A model generated the notes under the pieces. The model was not told the DNA's origin. It did no database searches and saw nothing but the letters and a program-made list of their open reading frames with translations. Shown here piece by piece: positions 1 to 5,992 of a stretch of DNA of 6,724 nucleotides. The stretch covers positions 1 through 6,724 of the forward strand of contig JAUPKO010000012.1 in assembly GCA_030837395.1 (NCBI GenBank), given 5' to 3'. The stretch's first letter is position 1. Each line of letters starts with the position of its first letter. Made by a program: the position numbers and the translations under genes. The DNA comes from Actinomycetota bacterium. GTDB lineage: Bacteria; Actinomycetota; Actinomycetes; S36-B12; UBA10799.

Positions 1-1
1 A

Positions 2-1681
2 GGTGAGGCGATCGTCACTCCGAGCAGCTCAAGCGGGGGATCCGGAGCGGGATCAGGCGGCAATCACGGGGGACGCTGTTCTGGAGGCGATGGGTACCAC
101 GGAGGCGAGGCGGGGGGAACCTGTGGTTGTGACTCGCAGACACTGATCCCGGTTCGGCTCACGCGTCCCGACGACGGGCCGTCGGCCGAGCAGAACCTGT
201 GGACCCTCATCCGCAACCGCACCCAGGCCATCAGCTTCAACCGGTACTCCCGGTTTCTCGACCAGGTGCTCTGCGACAATCCGAAAGATGAGGGGGAGTT
301 GCTACAGGGTGCAAAGGGTGCAATGAGGAAGGTCGGTGACCTCTCCTTCCTCGGGCTGGACGGCTACGAGGTGGTCCGGGCTGTCACCGAGTACTTCCTC
401 ATGCACGAGGTCGGGCTGATCGTGGACCCGAAACTCCAGGAGAAGTACAACCAGGAAATGTGCGACAGCAGTGGTGCAGCCTCCTTGAAGGACTCGTCGT
501 TCTATCAGAGCGAGGTGTACAGGCGGGGTGGCCGATGCCTGCCGGAGAACTGGGTGACCGAGCTTCATGACCAGTATCTTGAAAGTGTTGGGCAAGGTGT
601 CAGTCCGAAGGTCCTGCCGTATTTGAGGAATATCCTTGATAGGCTCCGTGATTTGCCGACCAAGACGATGGAGGAAGTCCCGAGGGGCTGCTATGGGGTT
701 CTTCCGGCACGGCTCGTCGGCCCCCTGGGGCTAGAGCTGATCTGGAACTACTGGCACGAGGAAGGAATGGTGGTCCAGACGCACAATGCCATCACCTCTC
801 GTTTCCAGAACCTACGTGTCACGGGGTGTGCCCAGGATCCCCTGGCGCGTCTGGAGATCGATCCGCTCCGGCGGATCAATAACATTCTCTGGGGGTGGAT
901 CCAGAACCGGCCGTATCTGTTGTCGGTTCGCAGGAGGGCCTACGAGTATGACCATCAGTACGGAATAACGCTCTTGGGGAAGGCCGTCGGTGAGGTGAAC
1001 GGAGCGGACAGCCGCTCACAGTTCCTCTCGGCGTTCCACAACCTCCTGCACCTCTGCACGACGTTCTATCAGCAGGACGACGACCTGACCGTGCACTCGG
1101 ACGGGTTCCCGTTGCTGAACGCCCTGCGTGAGACGCAACTGGTCGTGACGGCCGGTGCGCACAACCAGTACGGCGACCTTCCGTGGACGGCGCGTGTGGA
1201 GATGCTTCTCCAGATGTGGCTTCTGGGCCGCCCGGAGATGCGGGAGTTCCTCGGTGGGCGGGTCATGGTGCCCTACAAGGAGAGCTGGATGGACCGGGTC
1301 GACTCGGTGAAGTCGATGATGGGGTGGAGCGACGTCAACGTCACTCATTTCCGGGATCTGGGGGTCTTCGGCGAGCAGATCATCCTGTCCATCCGCTACG
1401 GCAGTTGGATGGATACGATCGAACCGGGCTCGGCGGTGAAGTGGGCGAGGTACTGGCGGCCTGAGATTCAGGGCTACCTCCACGCGTACCGGGCTGCGAC
1501 GGGGGTAGATCTCAGCCGCTCCGTGAACGCGGAGATGCCGAGCATCCTGCTGTCGCAGCGACTCGGCGGTCGCGATTCTCAGACGGCCGAGGTCGACGTC
1601 CGGGAGATGACGCAGCCGATCTCGACGCCCGTGTCGCGACGGCGAAAGGAGCCGTCGCGGATCAGCCACGACTTGCAGTGA
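2..1681 (+). CDS. Large soluble protein of unknown function, 5'-partial, first gene of the operon
   Basis: The frame is open from the left edge, with no ATG, GTG or TTG before the GTG at 266. Codons from about 130 to 265 already show strong third-position G/C and plausible protein, so 266 is probably not the true start; 559 residues are visible. Counting from position 2, residues 8-43 are rich in Ser and Gly and carry C26, C41, C43, H22 and H33, like a flexible tail or metal-binding stretch. The rest looks globular and helical, with no signal peptide or membrane segment. Residues about 275-510 are rich in Trp, Tyr, His and Arg and look strongly constrained (for example RRRAYEYDHQYG, FHNLLHL, HNQYGDLPWTARVEML, THFRDLGVFGEQ, WARYWRPEIQGYLHAYRA). 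I have only a vague impression of similar hypothetical proteins elsewhere and cannot name a family or reaction. The C-terminus is a basic tail. The stop overlaps the next start as GTGA, implying translational coupling. Confidence 0.88.
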   Translation, partial: GEAIVTPSSSSGGSGAGSGGNHGGRCSGGDGYHGGEAGGTCGCDSQTLIPVRLTRPDDGPSAEQNLWTLIRNRTQAISFNRYSRFLDQVLCDNPKDEGELLQGAKGAMRKVGDLSFLGLDGYEVVRAVTEYFLMHEVGLIVDPKLQEKYNQEMCDSSGAASLKDSSFYQSEVYRRGGRCLPENWVTELHDQYLESVGQGVSPKVLPYLRNILDRLRDLPTKTMEEVPRGCYGVLPARLVGPLGLELIWNYWHEEGMVVQTHNAITSRFQNLRVTGCAQDPLARLEIDPLRRINNILWGWIQNRPYLLSVRRRAYEYDHQYGITLLGKAVGEVNGADSRSQFLSAFHNLLHLCTTFYQQDDDLTVHSDGFPLLNALRETQLVVTAGAHNQYGDLPWTARVEMLLQMWLLGRPEMREFLGGRVMVPYKESWMDRVDSVKSMMGWSDVNVTHFRDLGVFGEQIILSIRYGSWMDTIEPGSAVKWARYWRPEIQGYLHAYRAATGVDLSRSVNAEMPSILLSQRLGGRDSQTAEVDVREMTQPISTPVSRRRKEPSRISHDLQ

Positions 1682-2742
1682 CATCGTTCGATTTCACCTC
1701 CAGCGGCTGTCTCGGTTACCGGCACGGTCCGGGGGAGTTGGCCTCGTGGCCGAGGCTGACGACCGGACGACCGGCGATCCTGGGCGACGAGTCGGGCATC
1801 GGCGCCCGGCTCGTCGCCCACGTCGCACGGCAGACCGGGCGCAATGAGGCACTGCTGGAAGTGTCGACACTCCATGCGTTCGTCGATGTGTGGTCCGTGC
1901 TCGGTAGCGGTCACACGGCGCTACTGGTCGATGCGGCGGCGTATCCGGTCGGGGTGATGGCGCTGAGGGCGTCGACCGCGGTCCGGAGCGTTGAGACCGT
2001 GGCGCACTTCGAGGTGGAGTACGTGGCCAGGACCGTCCGCCGCTTGCCTCCCGGGCTCCGGCCCGTGCTGCTCGTGGACGGGCTGTGCCCGGACTGCGGC
2101 CGTCTCGCCCCCTTGCCCGGATACCTCTCCGTGATGGGCCCACGGGGCGGGATGGTGGTCGTCGACGACACGCAATCACTCGGTTTGATCGGCCCCGGAC
2201 CGCGTTCGGACGCGCCGTTCGGCGATGGGGGAGGCGGGGCAGCGGCGCGGCAAGGAGTGTCGGAGGACGCACCGCTCGTCGTCGTCGCCTCCACGGCGAA
2301 GGCGTTCGGTGCTCCGCTGGCGGTCGTGGCGGGGCCTGCCGCTCTCATCGATGAGATCCGGAGGGCTGGCCCGTGCCAGGTTCACAGCAGTGCGCCGTCC
2401 GCCGCCGCTGAGGCCGCCTTGCAGAACGCGGTGACCGATGCTGCCGGCGGTGCGGCGCGCCGACGACGGCTGGCGGGGGCGGCACGTCTGTTCCGAGAGC
2501 TGATCAAGGTTGCGGGACTTGAGACGGCGCATTCCCGTGACTGGCCGATGCAGATCGTCCTCATCCCTGGTCGCGACGTCATCTCCGCGTACATCGGTTT
2601 GCGGCGCCGTGGCGTTCGCGCCGTGCCGGTACGCCGGCGTTGCCAGCCCGGAACGGGACTGGCTTTCCTGCTGACCGCGGACCATCCGTCCTCGGTGATC
2701 GTCTCGGCCGTACGGCTGCTGGAGGAGGTGCTGGCGTCATGA
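1678..2742 (+). CDS. PLP-dependent alpha-oxoamine synthase-like enzyme (BioF/KBL fold), divergent
   Basis: This 354-residue cytosolic protein matches 8-amino-7-oxononanoate synthase and its relatives along its length. FTSSGCLGY (6-14) replaces the family's N-terminal SNDYLGL. VAHFEVEYVAR (108-118) matches BioF FAHNDVTHLAR and keeps the PLP-stacking His (H110). VVDDTQSLG (161-169) keeps the Asp that pairs with the PLP nitrogen (D163) but has Gln166 for the family His. STAKAFG (205-211) holds the Schiff-base lysine K208. The C-terminal segment where relatives have an Arg-containing GTARLRL motif reads GTGLAFLL here, so the carboxylate-anchoring Arg appears missing. The Gly-rich N-terminal loop is also degenerate, and CPDC (137-140) is unusual. 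At 354 residues it is shorter than the usual 385-400, mostly at the N-terminus. Relatives join an acyl-CoA to an amino acid with decarboxylation; the substrate here is unknown. The GTG start overlaps the previous stop, with no Shine-Dalgarno sequence at normal spacing. Confidence 0.87.
   Translation: MTSFDFTSSGCLGYRHGPGELASWPRLTTGRPAILGDESGIGARLVAHVARQTGRNEALLEVSTLHAFVDVWSVLGSGHTALLVDAAAYPVGVMALRASTAVRSVETVAHFEVEYVARTVRRLPPGLRPVLLVDGLCPDCGRLAPLPGYLSVMGPRGGMVVVDDTQSLGLIGPGPRSDAPFGDGGGGAAARQGVSEDAPLVVVASTAKAFGAPLAVVAGPAALIDEIRRAGPCQVHSSAPSAAAEAALQNAVTDAAGGAARRRRLAGAARLFRELIKVAGLETAHSRDWPMQIVLIPGRDVISAYIGLRRRGVRAVPVRRRCQPGTGLAFLLTADHPSSVIVSAVRLLEEVLAS
2721..2728 (+). promoter_or_regulatory. Shine-Dalgarno sequence deciding the M20 peptidase start
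   Basis: GGAGGAGG lies 10 bases before the ATG at 2739, inside the end of the PLP-enzyme gene. It supports 2739 over the upstream in-frame TTG at 2640, which would create a 103-base overlap and add an unneeded Gly- and Arg-rich extension. Confidence 0.75.
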
Positions 2743-4055
2743 CGCCGAGTTGGTCCGGACGCGGCCGTCTGCTCCCTGGCACATTCGCAGGTAGCGGTCT
2801 CACCCGCGATCTCGCCGAGCTCCTCGCGATCCCATCGGTCAGTACACCGGTTCCGAACCGGGCTGGGCTGGCCCGGGCGGCGTCGTGGCTCGGCGGGCGC
2901 TTGGCCGGAATGGGCTGCCAGAAGGTGCAGGTCGGGGTGAGTGGCGGGTTCCCCGTGGTGGTCGCGGAGCGTCGCGGAACCCCGGGCGCTCCGACCATCT
3001 TGTGCTACGGGCACTTCGACGTGGTCGGGGCCGGAACGCGCTCCGCCTGGTCCTGCCCTCCCTTCGCCGGGACGCGACGTGGCTCACGCATGGTCGGTCG
3101 TGGGGCGTCGGACGACAAGGGGCCGTTGATCGCGCAGTTGCGAGCTGCCGCCGCCGTCCGGGACCTCACGTGGAAGTTCATCTACGACGGTTCCGAGGAG
3201 ATCGGAAGCCCTGGGCTACCCGCTCTTCTGGATCAGGCTGGCAGGTGGCTCCGGGACGTCGGCACCATCCTTGTCTGCGACACCGAGGCAGCCGCGGACG
3301 GCACACCCACTCTGACCGTCTCCATCCGGGGGCAGGTCACCGTGGAGGTGGCGGTGCACCGGCCAGGTCCGGTTGCCCATACAGGGCGTCACGGCGGTGC
3401 CGTGCCGGATGCGGCTCTCGTCGTGGCCAGACTCGTTGCATCCCTGCACGGTCCGGACGGAGAGATCCAGGTAGCCGGTCTACGGGACGCGTACGAGCCC
3501 TTACCTGCGCTGGGCGCGTCCGTCGGTCTCCCCCTCAGTCCGAAGCGGCTCCGCGCCCTGGAACGAGTCACCGTCCGTCCTGCGGTGACGGTCACTGAAC
3601 TGGGCGTCGGAGATGGCAGGAGCAGGCAGGGCGGCGTGGTCCCGGCGGACGCGAGGGCGGTGCTCGACGTCCGCCTCGTGCCTGGGCAAGGCCCTGGAGA
3701 AGCTGCCGGGTACATCGCACGGCATCTGGCGGCGTCCCTTCCGGCGGGAGTACGGATCCGGATCCGCCGGAACCACGGCTCCTGGCCGTGGCGTTCCCGG
3801 GGGCCAGGTGGCGATGCGGTGGAGGCATTCTCGGAGGCGGTGCGCGGCATCTGGGGTGTGCCGCCGGCGATGGTCCGAAGCGGGGGGACGATTCCGGCTG
3901 TGGCCCTGCTGAGCAGGGTCGCACCGGAAGCTGAGGTCCTGCTGGCAGGTTTCTCAGTACCAGGGAACAACGCTCACGGGCCGGACGAGACAGCGGATCT
4001 GATGCAACTCCAGAAGGCACAACGGGTGATCACGGGATTCGCGCGTGCCTTGTAA
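2739..4055 (+). CDS. M20 family metallopeptidase (dipeptidase/deacylase-like)
   Basis: This 438-residue zinc-type hydrolase has the whole M20 signature. YGHFDVVG gives the first His ligand (H92) with its Asp (D94). GRGASDDKG supplies the metal-bridging Asp (D125). DGSEEIGS has the general-base Glu and metal-ligand Glu (E153, E154). CDTE gives D181, and NNAHGPDE gives the C-terminal His (H413). The lid domain is roughly residues 190-310 and has AHTGRHGG (213-220), the counterpart of the HSGxxGG motif. RSGGTIP (380-386) resembles the GGSIP of carnosinase/PepV-like dipeptidases. Family members cleave dipeptide or N-acyl amino acid amide bonds in the cytoplasm; no signal peptide is visible. Its ATG overlaps the upstream TGA as ATGA. 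Because it ends an operon with a PLP enzyme and an unknown protein, a dedicated role in trimming or deacylating a pathway intermediate is more likely than general peptide turnover, but that is inference. Confidence 0.92.
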   Translation: MTPSWSGRGRLLPGTFAGSGLTRDLAELLAIPSVSTPVPNRAGLARAASWLGGRLAGMGCQKVQVGVSGGFPVVVAERRGTPGAPTILCYGHFDVVGAGTRSAWSCPPFAGTRRGSRMVGRGASDDKGPLIAQLRAAAAVRDLTWKFIYDGSEEIGSPGLPALLDQAGRWLRDVGTILVCDTEAAADGTPTLTVSIRGQVTVEVAVHRPGPVAHTGRHGGAVPDAALVVARLVASLHGPDGEIQVAGLRDAYEPLPALGASVGLPLSPKRLRALERVTVRPAVTVTELGVGDGRSRQGGVVPADARAVLDVRLVPGQGPGEAAGYIARHLAASLPAGVRIRIRRNHGSWPWRSRGPGGDAVEAFSEAVRGIWGVPPAMVRSGGTIPAVALLSRVAPEAEVLLAGFSVPGNNAHGPDETADLMQLQKAQRVITGFARAL

Positions 4056-4062
4056 CTCGTCC

Positions 4063-4079
4063 GACAACGGGGAATTGTC
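4063..4079 (+). terminator. Small hairpin just after the operon
   Basis: GACAA and TTGTC form a 5-bp stem around a 7-base loop, starting 8 bases after the M20 stop and within the 97-base gap between convergent genes. There is no T-run, so it is at best a weak terminator candidate. I see no stronger one in the gap. Confidence 0.2.
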
Positions 4080-4152
4080 AGGGAAGCAACTACGTCCTCG
4101 ACGCCCCGCACGACGACTGTCCTGACTCGTACCTGGTGCGGTCGGTGGTCGT

Positions 4153-4668
4153 TCAGTCGGTCAGACCGAGCGCCTTCGCGGCTTCGTCAAAGCGCAGCAG
4201 CAAGCGGTTCGGCACCGTCGGGGCGTCGTGGAAGCCGTAGCGGCGGTAGAACGACGCGGCGACGTCGTCCACGATGATGACGCGTACCGCAAGACCGGAG
4301 AGGCTGCTGCGTACGACGCGTTCGAGCGCATCTCGGAGCAGTTGCCCGCCGAATCCCTGACCGTGCAGTTTGTTCGACAGAGCGAACTTGGCCATCAACG
4401 CCGCGGGGATCGGATCGGACACGCCCCGGCCGATCCTGCTGGGAGCGCTATCGCGAGCAAGGACGTGCCCGCGCAATGCGTAGTGGGCCACGACCTCGGT
4501 GCTGTCGGATGGCACCCACACAAAGGTGTTGGCTACTCGCTTGGCCGCTTCCTGCGCCGAGGCGTGGAGCAGCCAGTGGTTGAGCGTTGCGATGCCGCAG
4601 TCGAACCCGATCAGTTGGTGCACGGTCGGCTGTAGCCGTTCGGAGCGGAACAACGCGGCGGAACTCAA
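4153..4668 (-). CDS. GNAT acetyltransferase, TacT-type toxin-like, apparently without its antitoxin
   Basis: This 171-residue protein has the features of the short GNAT family that includes TacT/AtaT toxins, which acetylate the amino acid on charged tRNAs using acetyl-CoA. FDCG (22-25) followed by LNHWL fits the family's N-terminal FDCGxxxLNxWL. The acetyl-CoA loop reads LHGQGFGGQLL (101-111). AASFYRRYGF (137-146) carries the conserved tyrosine Y141. Length matches the usual 160-175. The start is a TTG with no clear Shine-Dalgarno sequence; the frame stays open only about 19 codons upstream with no ATG or GTG, and an internal GTG near codon 16 is an alternative. These toxins normally follow a ribbon-helix-helix antitoxin gene on the same strand. 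None is visible upstream here, so this may be an orphan, a toxin whose antitoxin was lost, or an ordinary acetyltransferase. It converges with the peptidase gene. Confidence 0.85.
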   Translation of the reverse strand: MSSAALFRSERLQPTVHQLIGFDCGIATLNHWLLHASAQEAAKRVANTFVWVPSDSTEVVAHYALRGHVLARDSAPSRIGRGVSDPIPAALMAKFALSNKLHGQGFGGQLLRDALERVVRSSLSGLAVRVIIVDDVAASFYRRYGFHDAPTVPNRLLLRFDEAAKALGLTD

Positions 4669-4756
4669 TGCTGCGGGTAGGGACGTTCGGTGGCGGCCAG
4701 GGCGTCCAAGGACATCCGAGGTGTTTCAGCTGGGGGATGCCTCTGGAAGGGATGTG

Positions 4757-4847
4757 ACGTAGAGCGACCGGCAATAGGGAGGTTCGATCAGCGGGCGCCG
4801 TCCGGTCGTCGCGAGCCGGACCGCCCTATTGCCGGTCGCTCGTACGT
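4757..4847. repeat. Long inverted repeat, 18-bp perfect arms, MITE-like or regulatory hairpin
   Basis: GAGCGACCGGCAATAGGG at 4762-4779 is the exact reverse complement of 4824-4841. The arms extend by ACGTA (4757-4761) pairing with TACGT (4843-4847) past one unpaired G at 4842. The 44-base interior holds a second hairpin, GTCCGG (4800-4805) with CCGGAC (4816-4821). The trinucleotide GTA lies directly outside both 18-bp arms, which could be a 3-bp target duplication or just the continuing stem. It lies 93 bases upstream of the GNAT start. There is no T-run on either side, so a terminator role is not favoured. Confidence 0.8.
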
Positions 4848-4879
4848 TGAACTTGCCTGTGGCGGTAGCTGCATGAAGT

Positions 4880-4918
4880 GACCCGGGCAGCCTTCCGGAC
4901 GGTCGGCGGGCCCGGGTC
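4880..4918 (+). terminator. Strong GC hairpin, possible terminator
   Basis: GACCCGGGC (4880-4888) pairs perfectly with GCCCGGGTC (4910-4918), and GCC/GGC inside can extend the stem past a small internal loop. On the plus strand it is followed by TACGCGTTTT, a weak T-run. No intact gene ends just before it, so what it would terminate is unclear; it could instead be a protein-binding or element-boundary structure. Confidence 0.4.
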
Positions 4919-4963
4919 TACGCGTTTTGGCGCGGCTCACACCTTCGTGACATTGATGTCCCC

Positions 4964-5161
4964 GTGCGCCTGGACCTGGAGCTGAGAACTGCGTTGAACG
5001 CCCGCGCACAGGCCGAGCGCAGCAACGCCAGCGACGTCATCCGGGCTTGGCTCGACGTCGCTTGGTCTCCGGCCCGCTCAGGTTGGCGTGCGCGCCGAAG
5101 GCTATGCTCGGGATCAAGCTCCTGGCCAGTTCGAATGATTCCATTCTTGTGTGACGTGTGA
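4964..5161 (+). pseudogene. Ribbon-helix-helix-like fragment, probable antitoxin or regulator relic
   Basis: Read from the GTG at 4964, the first 35 residues have the pattern of a ribbon-helix-helix DNA-binding domain: a short strand (VRLDLELR), a helix (TALNARAQAE), and a second helix (NASDVIRAWLDVA). The next residues are Arg- and Ser-rich and unlike any domain, and the frame ends inside the 7-bp tandem repeat. No Shine-Dalgarno sequence precedes the GTG. An ATG at 4956 would join this domain if one base were added in the CCCC run, which would fit a frameshifted start. Such proteins are often antitoxins of GNAT toxins, but this one is on the strand opposite to the GNAT gene. I treat it as a decayed gene; an intact 65-residue protein is possible but less likely. 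Confidence 0.35.
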
Positions 5162-5183
5162 CGTGTGACGTGTGACGTGTGAC
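5149..5183. repeat. 7-bp tandem repeat, five copies
   Basis: GTGTGAC is repeated five times without a mismatch, followed by GGGCC. It lies between the ribbon-helix-helix relic and the inverted 15-bp sites of the attachment region. The unit is far too short for CRISPR and looks like slippage-prone DNA or a cluster of binding sites. Confidence 0.95.
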
Positions 5184-5238
5184 GGGCCAGGGGCGCTGGT
5201 CGTCTCCATTCGACGATGGGCGTAGAAGGACATGCCAT

Positions 5239-5334
5239 GATCACCCGGAACGAAGTGATTGATCGACAATGGACTTATGCCGGGTTTTCCGGTGATTTCG
5301 TTCCGGGTGATCGATCACATCGTTCCGGGTGATC
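5239..5334. repeat. Three copies of a 15-bp site beside the tRNA-derived sequence, possible recombinase arm sites
   Basis: GATCACCCGGAACGA occurs at 5239-5253, and its exact reverse complement at 5298-5312 and again at 5320-5334. The first and third copies stay similar for about 26 bases (24 identical). The third copy ends 19 bases before the tRNA-derived block at 5353. Tyrosine recombinases of tRNA-targeting elements bind short repeated arm sites beside the core, and this layout fits. Regulatory operators are the alternative. Confidence 0.7.
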
Positions 5335-5868
5335 AAGATCTCCGTTGCGTGAGAGCGGGTGACGGGAATCGAACCCGCACGCATCGCTTGGGAACCGTCT
5401 GATCTTGTTCCGCCTACCGGCTGGCTTGCGGCGGCGCCGTGTCTGGAGCGACCCTGCTTGGCTTGGGCTAATGGCCCGCTGATGGCCCGGTGGAGAAGCT
5501 GAAACACGAGGGGCAGTCCGCTTCGTGCTTGTTGGTGAGAGGCGGTGGAGGATCTCGGTCAGCATCTCGTCGTGCCGTTGCTGCCCTTGAGCAAGGTGTT
5601 CCTGTTCTTCGACGAGGGTGCTGACGAGTTGGGCGACCTCTCGGAGCGTGCCGCCGCGGGCCGCGAGGTCTGCCCCTTGTTCTACCTGGGTTTCGCGGAG
5701 GGCTGTCTGTGCATGGGCGATGTCGTTGAGGGCTGCTCGGACGTCTGCGGCGTTGCGGTCGGCCATAGCTGCCAGGACTCGGGTGCCGGCGGTCTCTGCC
5801 CGGAGGTGAGTGACGTCGTCACGAAGGGCTGAGACCTCAGCGCGGATGTCCTCCAGTTCGCTCACCAT
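5275..5868 (-). CDS. Coiled-coil protein of unknown function, 3' end running through the attachment sequence
   Basis: The product is 197 residues. Residues 1 to about 110 show heptad-like spacing of Leu, Val and Ala in charged sequence (for example SELEDIRAEVSALRDDVTHLRAE), predicting a long coiled coil. The rest is Arg-, Ser- and Pro-rich. The peptide CGFDSRHPLSR near the C-terminus is simply the translation of the tRNA T-arm and acceptor strand, so the last part of this protein depends on what lies beyond the attachment site and may be an artefact of recombination. The ATG at 5868 is followed at once by a GTG; only a weak GAG precedes it. It lies 124 bases downstream of the XRE gene on the same strand and may be cotranscribed. 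I recall similar coiled-coil proteins next to XRE regulators in actinobacteria, but cannot assign a function. Confidence 0.68.
   Translation of the reverse strand: MVSELEDIRAEVSALRDDVTHLRAETAGTRVLAAMADRNAADVRAALNDIAHAQTALRETQVEQGADLAARGGTLREVAQLVSTLVEEQEHLAQGQQRHDEMLTEILHRLSPTSTKRTAPRVSASPPGHQRAISPSQAGSLQTRRRRKPAGRRNKIRRFPSDACGFDSRHPLSRNGDLDHPERCDRSPGTKSPENPA
5353..5405 (-). other. tRNA-Gly(CCC) 3' half, putative attachment core (left copy)
   Basis: On the minus strand this reads as an anticodon loop TTCCCAA with anticodon CCC, then the 3' anticodon strand GCGAT, a short variable loop, a T-arm GCGGG-TTCGATT-CCCGT, and the acceptor strand CACCCGC with discriminator T. The bases before the loop (GACGG) cannot pair with GCGAT, and no D-arm or 5' acceptor follows, so this is not a working tRNA gene. 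Homology starting at the anticodon loop and ending at the tRNA 3' end is the classic footprint of integration by a tyrosine recombinase. No CCA follows here. Confidence 0.75.
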
Positions 5869-5992
5869 CTCAGAGTGGCGCAGAGGGACAGCGGCGTCAT
5901 GCCCTTGAGTCGATCACTTCCGGTGTGGGGTCTCCAGGGCGTATTCGGACGGGGAACGTTGTGGGGCGTGGCACTGAGGGGCTGGCCCTGGC

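Noticed and set aside
266..1681. Start of the first gene at GTG 266
   Set aside because: The same frame is open to position 2, and codons from about 130 on show strong G/C third positions and sensible protein. I annotate it as 5'-partial.
1016..1684. Long minus-strand frames opposite the operon (for example 1016-1684, 1694-2272, 2176-2685, 2382-3014, 3389-3970)
   Set aside because: They are Arg-, Pro- and Ser-rich mirror frames of high-GC genes, with no domain signal, and lie fully over well-supported plus-strand genes.
2640..4055. Start of the M20 gene at TTG 2640
   Set aside because: It lacks a good ribosome binding site, overlaps the upstream gene by 103 bases, and ATG 2739 has GGAGGAGG at correct spacing plus the ATGA overlap.
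4690..4881. 63-residue plus-strand frame through the inverted repeat
   Set aside because: It is composed largely of the palindrome, has no ribosome binding site and no recognisable protein pattern.
5149..5183. CRISPR array
   Set aside because: Repeat units of 7-8 bp without spacers are simple tandem repeats; the same applies to the array at 6670.
5237..5332. 31-residue plus-strand frame starting MITRNEVIDR with an AAGGA ribosome binding site
   Set aside because: It is made almost wholly of the 15-bp repeated sites and linkers, so the sequence is better explained as binding sites; no conservation can be judged.
5353..5430. Complete tRNA-Gly gene
   Set aside because: Only the 3' half is present; the 5' anticodon strand does not pair and there is no D-arm or 5' acceptor strand.
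5862..5900. 12-residue minus-strand leader frame overlapping the coiled-coil start
   Set aside because: The AAGGG before its ATG is too close for a ribosome binding site, and the frame has no regulatory codon run or attenuator hairpin.
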